A stretch of DNA of 64,000 nt, taken from assembly GCA_047967505.1 (NCBI GenBank), contig CM106538.1; one strand, written 5' to 3'. Both the position numbers and the translations under genes were made by a program. This document shows positions 43,501 through 54,099 of the stretch, piece by piece (positions within the stretch are counted from its first letter, which is position 1; the number at the start of each line of letters is the position of its first letter). The stretch is from Dipteris shenzhenensis. Taxonomy: Eukaryota; Polypodiophyta; Polypodiopsida; Gleicheniales. Under the pieces are notes generated by a model. That model did not search any database. It saw only the letters and a list, made by a program, of their open reading frames with translations, and had not been told where the DNA came from.

Positions 43501-44333
43501 TTGCAATTGTTCCATTGGAGATTATATTGCCATGGGCTTGGACTTTGTTGATGGGAAGAAGAATGGTGTTTACACGCAAGCTCATGAATTTTTCTTAGCA
43601 GTGGCTCAAAAAGAAATAGACTATAGGAGATTTGGCAAGAAGGTGAAGTGGGCTGCAAACTTTATGTTGCTTGACTTCCGACTGGTTTTGAGATTTGTGG
43701 AGATGTTGGCCTCCCGTCATGGAACAAACTCATAGAGGATCACTTGAAGTATGGCATAGCTGTAGCTACAGCGATGTTGGATGATGATGGGTGGTTGGTA
43801 CTCATCTGTCCATTGGTAGGTAAGCTTCTATTTACATCCATTTACTTCCTTCTTTTGCTTTACTTCCATTTAAGACTTCGAGCATGGATGCTCTTTGACA
43901 ATATGGATATTTTGTTTGATCTGTATATGAAGGACCATGTATTACATGGATGGAACGATATGTTCGTGCACAAGGATTGGAGGTGGACCGTCGTGTATTT
44001 GTGCTAGAAAAGCCTCCATATGGTCACATAAATGTACATGAAGGAGAAGATATGTTGGTGAGTTGGGTTCATGAAGTTTCTTCTTATCATTGTATGGTGT
44101 GAGAGATAAAATGTCAATGACATATGTTCCTTCATCTTGCAGATGCAATCCTTCATGCTTGTGTTTGTGAGGCATGTGGGCCATAAACCACCAACATTCC
44201 ATGTGGAGAGTAAACCATTTCGGTGCTCGGCCTCGTTGCAGAAGTCCATCAATTCATGCATCAGGCTGCACTTACAAAGGTGGAGTTGTTTCATGCCTTA
44301 GCTGGTGGTAGAAACCTTGCACGCATGGAGTAG
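40585..44333 (+). pseudogene. Companion gene copy 1: ParB-like (GNHR) protein with possible methyltransferase C-terminus
   Basis: Start at 40585 or, more likely, 40627 (MVKKRVLKLCENKK, basic). Exons by splice signals and phase: to 41366; 41461-41668; 41784-41915 (VEYTRDLTQAIEHVG); 42001-42224 (VLNILDPKLGDVW); 42322-42602 (WLTTDTFLDKVEIQSS); 42819-43128 (YLSHLEQEGKLNDLP); a short exon near 43234-43290; about 43410-43821; about 43933-44073 (WMERYVRAQGLEVDRRVFVL); 44153-44333. Exon 1 has an acidic region, then ARVHGLRSD, GAFIVSL and FYVWEGNHRTIAWMQL. The G-N-H-R-x-x-A core and its spacing from the earlier I-V strand are those of ParB/sulfiredoxin-like domains. The 43.4-43.8 kb exon ends KYGIAVATAMLDDDGWLVLI, similar in shape to the late motifs of adenine methyltransferases; no clean DPPY is seen. 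Defects: an in-frame TGA at 41107, TAG at 41666, a stop at 43126, and shifts near 43700 and 44220. Confidence 0.6.
42640..42885 (+). repeat. Duplicated intron-exon junction (129-bp period) in companion copy 1
   Basis: GGTATCTCTCCCACTTGG and the next 45 bases occur at 42689 and again at 42818 with few changes, as do the preceding 'GA-CACAACATTAAA-TGTATGT' words (about 42653 and 42791). The downstream copy carries the open exon; the upstream copy has 'TGATTTAGGG' where the exon reads on, so it is a dead duplicate. Confidence 0.8.
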
Positions 44334-45162
44334 GTGCACAAGAAGGTGGCAAAATCCTAACATGTGTAGAGTGTATGGAGAATGGTAGCAATGTATGGGA
44401 GATGAAAAGAGATCCCTGTCTCAATTTTGGTAATGTTTTGCACATACAATAACAAGGATTTGTGGGTTTGGTATATCAATACCTTTAGTCTTTACAAATG
44501 TTTGAAAGTAAGTAGAGCCAAACAAGTGTGGAGTAGATGAAAGAGACATCGATTTTCATATACATGGAAATAATGAAGATCTTTTGGTTTGGACTAGCTT
44601 CAGTACCTTTGGTATTTCACTCTACTATGCATGAACTTTTTTTCCATTAAAATACTGGATGCATTATGAAATATGCTCCACTACATAAAGCAAGTACGTG
44701 AAAGTGGACTGATGGGATTTGATTGTTTGAGAACTAATTTGGCATCACTTCCTGCCTGGCTTATTTCTTTGCATGGCTTCCTTGCTGTTACTAAATGCTT
44801 TCTCTAATGGCTTACCCCATTTCCATAAATTTAAGGTGCCATGATTAAGGAGACTGTGAAACTCTTCTATTCTCAGATTATTCATGAAAAATGTGTGTGG
44901 CTTTGAAGTACAATACAGTGTCATGCAAAAGCCAAAATAAAAGTTTATTTGTATGCTCATATGATGTTAGGATAGACGGATAAAAGGTTAGGAAAATTGA
45001 AGCTTCTTATGCTCCTTTTATTTGTTGTAAATAAGAAATAGATACATATATAGATAGATTTTGATCATCCATGTGAGAGGTAATACATATGTAGACAGAT
45101 TTCATTCATCCATGTGAGAGGTAATGGATCTTTAGAGGTGCCTATAATGAGAAATAGGATGC
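44334..45162. other. Short interval between convergent companion copy 1 and transposase copy 2
   Basis: No gene supported. ATACATAT..TAGA.AGATTT..GATCATCCATGTGAGAGGTAAT occurs twice (about 45045 and 45085 onward), a 40-bp tandem duplication. 3' ends of the two flanking genes are expected here. Confidence 0.4.
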
Positions 45163-47387
45163 TTAGAGCCTAAGAAATGAGTAGCAACTTTCCCTACACC
45201 ACACTTCTGGCCCTTTCATGTTTTCAGGTTGGTTACAATATTCTTTCCCCAATACAATAAATGAATGATTTGGATGGTCTGCTCGCTTTTTTATGCTCGG
45301 TGTAATAGCTCTGCTCGGTTTTTCTTGCTCGCTTTTTGGTAACCCTCTCAAGGATGTTCCTGATTGAACCTTTCACCTTCTTGGTGATGGTCCTGGAATA
45401 CTTGTAATGCTAGTTGATGGCTTCCATGTGCGGGTTACATCATTTTCACAAAACCAAATCATTTGGGAGCGCACTCCAATTGGTGTTTGAATCCTCCCAA
45501 AGAATGATAGTGCAACAACTCCATGTCGATTTTCATGATCCTTTATATTGACGAGCTTGTTACATTTTCCTCCTTGTCCAAGATAGCAACGGACTTGGCT
45601 TGTTACAGGAACTCTTCACAATGCCCAATTTGCATCATGCACTTCATATTCTTGCACACTCTTGGAATCATCATTCTCAAAACTCTCTGTTGCAAATTTA
45701 GTACTAGATTTGGGAGACATGGAGTACACAGGGCGATGACTATCATCCTCACATATATCTGAAGGCATTGACTTTGGCCTTTTCCTTCGCACAGTCTTGT
45801 CATCTCCATCATTAAAACATACTTCAGATACAACACCCATTTCCTTTGCAACATTACTTGTTAGGTCAACAACTATTTTGGCACTAATGTCAATCTGAGA
45901 TTTTGAAAATCTTTTTTTTAAGGTCTCTAGACTCGGCCCACTTCCAATGAACTGGCCCTTCAAAAAAGATGTGTATCTAGAGCTTTGTAGAATTGCATTT
46001 GAGAGGTCACTAATAGAGGCATTGTAGAGACCAACATATTTGACATGGTTCAATCCAAGCTTCCAACTACCATGAATGGACTCTGCTATATTTGTTCAAG
46101 ATATCAAGTACTTCTCATTATCTAGCATACTCTACAAACCAAGAATTGCATAGATATTATAATGGCAAAATTGCATTATTAACATGATTTTAAAAAATTC
46201 AAGAGAAATACAAAACCAACCTCTATAATGTAGTGGCCCCAATGGGAAATCCTAGCATGCCACCATGCAAACCAAGTTTCAAGCCGTGGCAAGTCTGAAT
46301 CACTTGCATGGCCTACATTCCACCATGCCCTTAGGCTTCTCATTTCGACTTCTGCAGCTTGCTCTATAGAGGCATCCTTCCAGCATCTACATCAGATTTT
46401 AGATTCCTCTTGGCTGTGCCAACTTTTATACAAGCCTTTGCATGGGAATGAAGACTTTGCTCCCAATGGAAAAGGCAAGACCGCTCTTTCCCTTCCATTA
46501 TATTGTCAAGGCCACCATTGAAAGCACGAGTAAGATTCACACCATCTCTACATTCTGGCATGTAGAGTAACATTTCACAGTAACATCTCTCCAAGCAAAC
46601 TAGTGGACGACCACAATGTATACATGATAACGAGCCATATGATTCAATTGACACATTTGCTGGGGCCACTCTAATTAATCTCCCATTCCATTATGTCTCA
46701 TTCTCTATCCCAATTATTTTTTTATAACCACAAGTTGCATTTATACAGCGGAGGTGACCTCCACATTCCTTTCTACAAACCACACTAGGAAATACTATAT
46801 TTGTTGTAATAGGATCACTCCAAATATGACCATCAAATTTTGACTCCGTACCTTTTGTGCGATGTTTCACTGAAGTAGCTGGTAACTCAAAGAAAACATC
46901 ACCATCATAAGTAGAAGGCAACTCATCCACAGTGACGTGCTTTTCAACCTTCTCATAGGCCTCACGCAATCTATTCTTTATAGGTAGTTGCATAATAATG
47001 TCAATGACACTATGTTGTTCGTCATTCTCAATGTTCTTGCCTCATCATTTTTGTTGCAAACAGAGTAGAAATCTTTTTTGTTTTCGTGCAATAGAGTCTT
47101 TTGAAGTTCATTGTCATCAAGCTTGAATATTTCTCCCTTCATGGTGAAATATCACCAAACTGCGCATCAAGGTGAAACATTTTGTATCCATTGTCATGGA
47201 CTTCATATTGCAGCTCCATTGTCAAATCAGACCCATTATCACTGAAGTGCTGATGGATAGATATGGACCCAAGTGTGAATGGAAAATGGCTAGCAAGCAC
47301 CATCTCTAACAACACTCCTCTACCTACGAAAGTACGAACAAACATATGCAAAGATCTATCCTCATTCTGAATTGTGACAAATTCCAT
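45163..47387 (-). pseudogene. MULE-type transposase, copy 2 (catalytic segment deleted)
   Basis: Paralogue of the 34.5-37.4 kb gene. Shared in order: N-terminal VDELPSTYDGDVFFELP, GHIW and CGGHLRCINATC (46993-46691; copy 1 has YDGYVLFELP, GHIW, CGGYLRCYNVDC); CIHCGRPLVCLERCYCEMLL (about 46635-46575; copy 1 HCGESPECVEPYVAIM); NGGLDNIMEGKERSCLFHWE (about 46530-46470; copy 1 NGGLKNRMEGKERTCIFHWE); YVGLYNASISDLSNAILQSS (46040-45980); VHDANWAL (about 45640); IWFCENDVTRTW (about 45460). Between the Cys-rich part and NGGLDN about 230 residues present in copy 1, including the HNH-type finger and the VDSAS catalytic stretch, are missing, so this copy cannot be a transposase. The SWIM end is also absent. 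A possible first exon starts at 47387 (MEFVTIQNEDRSLH). Frame breaks are numerous. Confidence 0.65.
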
Positions 47388-47918
47388 TAGAATGGAATGG
47401 TTGAGCTCTGTAACTCAATGAGATGAAGTCCAAAGGGTGAGATCAAGAGCAGAGTATTCATTTCAAGAACTCATTTGAAACAAGATTCTGCCTCAAGAAA
47501 AGTGGCTCACAAATGCTGCCCATTTTTTATACTCACAACTTTATAAGATAGGTCTTGTGAAAGTCGGCACAAGTGTGACAATGGTACTGAACCATGATGT
47601 AAATTTTAGCCATCGTTTGTTAACAACAATACTATAATACCATGGACTCTTAGACCTTTTAATCCTCAATCTTTCTTTGACATGTATGGGAGTTATTGCA
47701 AGCCATTCTCATTAGCAATGACAATTCATAATTGCTACATATTCATTCCGACAATTTGATATAAGGATTCTTAAACTACATAAATCGATTTAGGTATTTT
47801 TAAGTTGATAGATAGATATGAATTATAATTGTGGTGAACAAGAAATGGTTGGTCAACACATCTCTAACCTTTTGAATATAAATTATGATGTTAAAAATAT
47901 GCCCAAATACTATTTTAT

Positions 47919-48755
47919 CGATGAAAGGGGTCTATTGGCCTCTATCTTTCATCAATTATTAATGAAAGGTAGAGGCCAATAGACCCCTTTCGTCAACGAA
48001 AGGGGTCTATTGGCCTCTATATTTAATTAATGGTTCATGAAAGGGGTCTACTGGCCTGTATCTTCCATTAACATTTAATAGAAATTATTTTCTCCAAAAG
48101 GGGTCTATTGGCCTCTATCATTAATTAACTATTAATCAAAAAGATATTTCATTGTATTGTCGATAAAAGGGGTCTATTGGGCTCTATTTTTTATAATTTT
48201 CAAAAACAATTATGAAAAATTATAAACCTCACATAGTTAAAGTAATGATGTTTAATTAAATGATCACTTGTCATTGCTGCATTCTCATTAGCAATCAAAT
48301 TCGTATGATAATCATTATAAGTCATGGTTCCTATTAACATCATGGTTTGGTAGCATTTCCATAGCAGTATGTCGTCCTGTCATGGTGAATAAAATAAACG
48401 CATTGATTGTAATGATTTAAAATAATAAAGACGACAAAATACATGAATTTTTGTGTGGTAAGGAGTGCTAGCTACTGATAAAGGGGCAAGGCTAAGTACT
48501 TGGGTCGGTCAAGGACACGCGGTAGTCCCTTGCTAGCAAAGGTGTTCTTTATCATGGATGGGGGATGCCAATTTCTACAAATATCAATCCTAGTATTTGA
48601 GCTTTCCAAATGTGAAAATTAAAGGCCAGTACATCCCTTTCGTCGACGAAAGGGGTCTATTGGCCTTTAATTTTCTTAAGGGCTCTCATGAAAATCAAAG
48701 GCCAATAGACCCCTTTCGTCAACCTTTCATCGATGAAAGGGGTCTTTTGGCCTTT
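47919..48755. repeat. Two clusters of an inverted 20-bp motif 'GAAAGGGGTCTATTGGCCTC'
   Basis: Ten copies in both orientations. Cluster 1: plus at about 47921, minus at 47970-47993, plus at 47998, 48039, 48096 and 48164. Cluster 2: minus at 48621-48644, plus at 48645-48668, minus at 48697-48720, plus at 48732-48755. Several pairs face each other across TCGTCGACGA or TCGTCAACGA, making long perfect hairpins. A/T-rich spacers such as TTAATTAA separate the cluster 1 copies. They lie between transposase copy 2 (minus) and companion copy 2 (plus), the same relative place as the palindromes of 39.3-40.4 kb, though the sequence is unrelated. Confidence 0.9.
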
Positions 48756-48783
48756 AATTTTCACATTTTTCCTAAGGCCTCCT

Positions 48784-48918
48784 CGTCCCCTTGCCTCCCC
48801 CTCCTTTCCTTCTTTCCCTGCAGAGCGACTGCTGCCTTGGAGTTGGAGTTCGTCCCCTTGCCTCCCCTGCCTTGCCTTCTTTCCCTGCACAGCAACTGCT
48901 ACCTTGGAGTTGGAGTTG
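48784..48918. repeat. Tandem 67-bp repeat
   Basis: CGTCCCCTTGCCTCCCC at 48784 and 48851 begins two units ending ACCTTGGAGTTGGAGTT; pyrimidine-rich. The open frames over it on both strands are not supported as genes. Confidence 0.85.
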
Positions 48919-50744
48919 AGGTATCTTTCTACAGCAACACGATTCCAAGCGGCGACTGCCTCTACTTCTCGTTTGAGTGCCTCCTCTTGCAGGTGATATT
49001 ACTTTTCAGTTTTAATGGAGTCTTTTCTTCTAGCAAACGCTTCCATCCCCCTTCCCCTGTGGGACTATTCGTCTTCCCCCTTGATGGAATTTATGTAGGG
49101 TTCTTTCATTTTAGTGCTGAGTAGTCACGAATTTTTGCATTTCCGCTTGATTCCTGTGCACGAATCAAATTTTCGAGTCCTCGACTCTTTTATACAGTTG
49201 TAGTCTCATAGAAATTCGATTCTTCTGATCGACCTTTTGGATGCTCAAAGCATAGGTTTATATTGTGAATGTTCGTGTGCTTGTGTATTAGTTTTGACCT
49301 GCTGACACTAAAACGTGGATCACAGTAAAATGTGGATAGTGAATCCGTTTGTGTTGGTTGCTTCTCTGATTTCAATTGAAGTCTAGCCGAAATGCAAAAC
49401 TAACAACAAAGTTGTCTCTCTGGAGAACTTCAACGATTTCATCCCATAAATTTTCCTTTCTACCTGTCCTCCCAAATTTTGCATCGATGCCACTCCGTAT
49501 TCTTATAAGCTTCAATGTTTTTGGCCGCGTCCAATTCTTGGAGTGCTTCTTGTGCTCCCGCTCCCTCTTGCGTTTGTTGTCCCTTCTGCCTTCACTTTCT
49601 ATTCTAGTCCCACAACTCTTATTGTCGTACAATCTTGGTTCCGAAGAAGCTAGTCCAGGTGCAAAGAATGAAGGCATGGAAGGATTGGAAATTGGAGGAG
49701 CATAGGAAGTGAAGCAGGAAGTGAACTCTTGCATTTTTGCTCCATTTTTGTGGGAGGGAGAATCTCATTTCTAAGTTTGTTCGAATTCTCCGTGGACGAA
49801 CTCTTAGGGAGTTCAGAACGGTAAGCGAAGTCATCCATGTCATGTCTGGAGAGGGGGGGCGCTTGCAGGCCAAGGGAAGGGAAGCAGGGCAAGGGAGGTA
49901 CAGAGGGAAGGGGCAAGGAATGGAGAGGGGAAATCCCTCAGGGGAATACATGACAGGGAGAAGGAAGAAGGGGAAAATCGTGGGAGGAGAAGCTGTGATG
50001 TGCTAATCTAGATCCACACCACTGACCTATCGGAATGCAAAACTAATAGCATTCCCATTTTCCACACATAAACCATGAGCTCGATTCTCCATCTTTTGCC
50101 ATCGTGCGCATGTGTATTAGTTTTGACCTACCGACACTAAAACGTGGATCAGAGTAAAATGTGGAACTTGGAACTTGGAAGCAATCGCCTACACTGGTGC
50201 TTTGGCGTGCAATCGCCTGTACCTCAGAAGGGCAGCAAGGTGCCTTTGGTGGAGAGAATGCACCCTCAAACTATAAGCTCTCGTCCATAATACTACCTTC
50301 AAATGAGAGATTTGAAAACAGAGAATCCTTTTGCTCTTAATGTGACGCTTTCCTAGGCATAAGATAGGAGCTCCAGCATTATGATCAGCATTTGCTCTGA
50401 GATCTTGAAACTTCTCTCGGGTGGGAGAATTGTATAAGTGTATCTACTCTACTATCGTTGCATCCGTCGAGGCAATAAGAATTCCGATGGGTTTCTAAAA
50501 CATGGCCTTAGTTGAGGCAAGGATGCCCTAACTCAATTGTCTTGGCATTGAGTATCACAGCAGCTGAGAGCATGGCAACAAGTCACCTATAGATGTGTTG
50601 TCTCCTCTCCCTAGAATGATTAAATGAATTGCTTGAGTGCATTATCAGTATACACAAACATTCCAGGAGCTGGATTGAGATATGTTATCCAATCTTTAAA
50701 TGCATTTTAAAGAGAGAATTTGATAAATTACATGCATCTCATAA
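48919..50744. repeat. Interval with a repeated ~60-bp block
   Basis: TGTGTATTAGTTTTGACCT followed by GACACTAAAACGTGGATCA.AGTAAAATGTGG occurs at about 49272-49335 and again at about 50108-50165. The word AATGCAAAACTAA also occurs beside both blocks (49391 and 50035). The duplicated text could be the two ends of a small element or rearranged leader sequence. No gene is supported; frames at 49376-49951 overlap on both strands. Confidence 0.6.
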
Positions 50745-51056
50745 ATGACGAAGAGCAATTCAAGTGAAACATATAAGTCGGAGCTACAAAGTGAAGCTGT
50801 AGGGAGTAGAAGATCCAAGAGGAAGATGAACGTGCGAGCATTGAGCAGATACTTGCTCAGTCAAGGTGGAGGTGTAGGGAGGAAGGCCAAGGCTTTTGTG
50901 CTGGGGTGCTGCGCCATCTTCGCCATCCTCGTGCTTGCTTCATCGCCAACACAACAACACACAAGCTTTATAAATACACACACTTTTTGCACAGTCATTG
51001 TAGTTGGTTTCCTTCTAGACACGTGGCTCGCTACAGTAACTAGCAACAGTCTTTGA
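50745..51056 (+). CDS. Small open frame with one or two hydrophobic segments, function unknown
   Basis: Encodes 103 residues from MTKSNSSETYKSELQSEA. A basic part (RRSKRKMNVRALSRY, residues about 22-36) is followed by AFVLGCCAIFAILVLASS (about 50-67) and a second hydrophobic stretch (FCTVIVVGFLLDTWLA, about 81-96). It could be an upstream exon or leader-encoded frame of the companion copy 2 transcript, or chance. There is no homologous piece at companion copy 1. No promoter was assigned. Confidence 0.25.
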   Translation: MTKSNSSETYKSELQSEAVGSRRSKRKMNVRALSRYLLSQGGGVGRKAKAFVLGCCAIFAILVLASSPTQQHTSFINTHTFCTVIVVGFLLDTWLATVTSNSL

Positions 51057-51592
51057 AATTCTCTCTACAAAAAAATAAAATTGTCCTATGGGATACCCAC
51101 CTGTCAAGAATTGGTAACCTACAAGCACTAGAGAGGCAGCACATTGTACCATATTCATTCACAAGTAGAAGGGTCCCAATAGCTCAATTTTTTGGAAAAT
51201 GGTGTAAAAGTAGGAGCTTCTTATCACTATTAAAAAGCACTCCCCGAGAGCCCGAGCTAGGTTCTTCAGGTAAGAACAAAGATGATCGTAGATGTTTTTT
51301 AGTTTTTCAAGCCTACATGCTATTGGATTAAAATTACACACGTGGCTGTAAAGAATGGTCCTTCAATAATCGAATTTCCTTTCAGTCGTGCATGAAATCC
51401 AGTGATTGAATGAGCAAGTGGTTGCAAGCTAAATCAGTTAATTCTATGTGTGACCTCGAAAGTTGATATATTACAAAGCAGAGACATATACTTTGTAAAA
51501 GAGTAAGAGGAGGGGATCGATTCATTGCTTCTAACTAGATATTGTATGCTTTTGTGGTTAATAACTTGTTCTTGTATGCTTTTGTTGTCCAG

Positions 51593-53540
51593 CTAGTCTC
51601 CTCTCAAGCCCCATCATCTCGTCAAATGCAGCTTCAATTAGCAGCATCACAATCAAGCTTCAGGTATTTTCTATTTTGAAGACTCTTGGGCTTTCTTTGT
51701 ATGCTATTGAATTAATGCCGAGACTTAATTGACCTTGTAAGTCTATTCTATGCCATGTGAGGACTTCTTTTCCCTTGATTTTTTTCAATGCATTTTTGTC
51801 ACATTGGTAGGATGATAAAACTAAAAACTTCTTAGAGGAGGGGGAGAGGTGGAAGAGGAGAACGAGGAGGCAGGAGAGGTGGAAGGACAAGTAGCAAGAA
51901 AAGTTTGGAAGTGGAATCTACACCAAGTTTAGAGATTCAAAAAGAGGTTGAAGTTGGAGTTGAAGAGGATAAGGAGATGGAAGACTTTGAAGACACTACA
52001 ATAATTGTGGAGGAATCTTCTAAGAAGAGAAAGAAAGAAGATAAACAACTAGATGAGGAGTTTGAGCAAGAGTTTCCTACTACACTTGATATTGGCTAGG
52101 GGAAGGATGTTATTGAATCTCTTGCAATCAATCCTAAAAAGATTGCTCCCTTGATCCCATTATGTTGTTGTGTTGTAAACACAAGAGTGAGAGGCCTACA
52201 AACTGATATGGATAGCCTAAAGCAAGCTCTAGAGGCTGAAAAATATATTCAACAGAAGGGAATGTTTATTTTATCTACAACACTTCCAGATGGTGTTTGA
52301 CAAGAGGTGACAGATAAACCTGAACAATCATGGGATTCTTGTTGGAGGGATGTAAATGCAGAGTTTGAGGCACAGATTGTTGATGATGCTGATTGGTCAT
52401 TTTTATCTCAAAAGATGTTTTTTGTGTGGGAGGGGAATCACTGTACTATTGCATGGATGTCTCTAATTGAAGAGAAATTCAAGACATCAAAGGCATGACA
52501 TATTCAAGTTTTAGCAAGTTTTATTACTCCAGAGAAAGAAATAGAAATGAAGCTAATAGCTACTCTTCAAAGGTTCAATCTGTAAGTGCGAGTTAGAAGA
52601 GGTTTCTTGCTTATATGTGTTACCTTTTTTCGAGCTTTTAAGGATTTTGCAAACAATTCTTAATATGTTTGAAGCTATATATTTTTTATTTTTCAGCCTC
52701 AATGAAGTAGCAATTATTAAAACAAATCTCAAGGATTATTTGTACAACACGAAGACAATGTGTTCGTGTGACGAGAATGAGTACTTATTACTTTTTTCTT
52801 AGGAAGAAAAAAAGACACTTGAAAACCATAGGGCAAATGAAAGCAATAAAGGATCAAGTACTTGGTATCCTTTGACATCTCTGATGCTAGGGAGAATGGT
52901 ATTTGCAGTAAGTTTCATACCATTTATCATGGATGTCTTTCGAATTAGAACTAACTAATTCATTGTACTCATTCATTTCTTTGGAATATATTTTATCCAC
53001 TATACAAGCAAGATTATGAGGCAAATCTAAAGGAACTTCAACCAAGTTTGAGTGTTGCCGATATGGAGAAAGCACTTAAAAGTATTCGAAAGGATGTGAA
53101 TCAAGTATGGTCGAAAAATGATCAAGATATGGTTTATTTAATGATTCTTAACATAAAGTTGATTTTTTAAAGCGTTTCAGTGTTTTTTGAGATTGAGAAA
53201 GAACTCTAATATTAAAAAAGGATGTGAATATGATGTTTGTTTAGAAAATGATCAAGGTATGGGATATGCATGTATTCTATGATTAGAAAATACAGTTGAG
53301 TGTGACGAGTGCATGTATTGTTTATATGTAGATTCTGTCTATTATCAAACCAACAAATGGTGAAAATTGGTTTAATATCTTGTTGAGCCTCCCATTTGAT
53401 GATAGATCATCCATTGTCACATTGGAAAAGTTGTATAACATCTCCATTACAAAAGTCTCAAAGGAGACAACTAGCAACCCTCAGAATCTTAAGGTCAAAT
53501 TCAAATTTGAGAACAAGTTATGGAATGCCAAAAGCTTATA
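51593..53540 (+). pseudogene. Companion gene copy 2: ParB-like (GNHR) protein, truncated
   Basis: Paralogue of the 40.6-44.3 kb gene. Upstream, 51593-51662 looks like an exon (SSRQMQLQLAASQSS; acceptor TTGTTGTCCAG, donor AG|GTATTTT). The next exon starts near 51836 with an RG-rich part (RGGRGERGGRRGGR), an acidic/basic region from 51905, then RVRGLQTDMDSLKQALEAE, FILSTTLPDG and FFVWEGNHCTIAWMSL, ending at 52581. It splices with a phase-2 intron to 52697-52907 (LNEVAIIKTNLKDYL, CSCDENEYL, TWYPLTSLMLGRMVFA; donor GCA|GTAAGT). The intron position and phase equal those of copy 1 (41366/41461). Further exons: about 53010-53122 and 53332-53530 (DDRSSIVTLEKLYN, like copy 1 ESHDSIVTLSKLKY). Conserved H-R of GNHR is H-C here, a loss of the key Arg. 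In-frame stops at 52097, 52298, 52496 and 52799. The rest is replaced by a Copia element. Confidence 0.6.
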
Positions 53541-54099
53541 GAGAATTCATAAAGTGGATGGCGAAAGAGGCATGGAATTATTTGATGTTCTTTCATAGAT
53601 CGACGGTTGGTATAGATCTAGATCAGAGTAGACTAGATCGCCATAGAGGGGATGCTTTGAATTTCCCCAAGTTACCAATCTAAGCCATGCCCGAAATTCT
53701 TGACTAGTACCTACTCGGAGTCAGTCCATACACTCACATACGGTTTCACATCATTACATTACTTGAAACCTTATGTTCATCAGTTCAGTGGAGCAGACTT
53801 CAGAGAGTAAAGAGGCATTGCAGATTGTCTTAGTGGGTAGATAGCACTTGATTTCACACACACATGCCACCATTGTAAAGCCTATTTGGCTATCTCACGG
53901 CATCGTGCACATCATTTTAGCCTTGTAAAGCCTCTTGGCTATTCCCGGCATCATTGCCACAAGCCTTGTAATACAAATCAGATTTTATTGTAGTTCTATC
54001 TTCACCGACGGTTGAGAGATTTCACTTGGCACAGTTAGTGTATTTGCAGTTGATTCATACAAAGATTTTCTCGACACTTTTGAGTACATTTTTTGCACC
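53541..54099 (+). mobile_element. Probable 5' LTR/leader of a Copia element inserted in companion copy 2
   Basis: Similarity to companion copy 1 ends around 53530 and the text becomes leader-like. A duplicated pair 'TTGTAAAGCCT-CTTGGCTAT-TC-CGGCATC' (about 53875 and 53925) lies in it, and gag starts at 54100. I could not fix the LTR ends or a primer-binding site. Confidence 0.45.

Noticed and set aside
40585-44333. Bacterial contamination as the source of the ParB-like gene
   Set aside because: It has several canonical GT-AG introns with consistent phases and a spliced paralogue 11 kb away.
47919-48755. CRISPR-like array (similar 20-bp units with variable spacers)
   Set aside because: The units occur in both orientations, spacers are A/T-rich and irregular, no cas genes, and the surroundings are a plant nuclear genome.
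49372-49951. Overlapping 88-120 codon frames on both strands
   Set aside because: Mutually exclusive frames in a CT/GA-biased stretch, no family signal.
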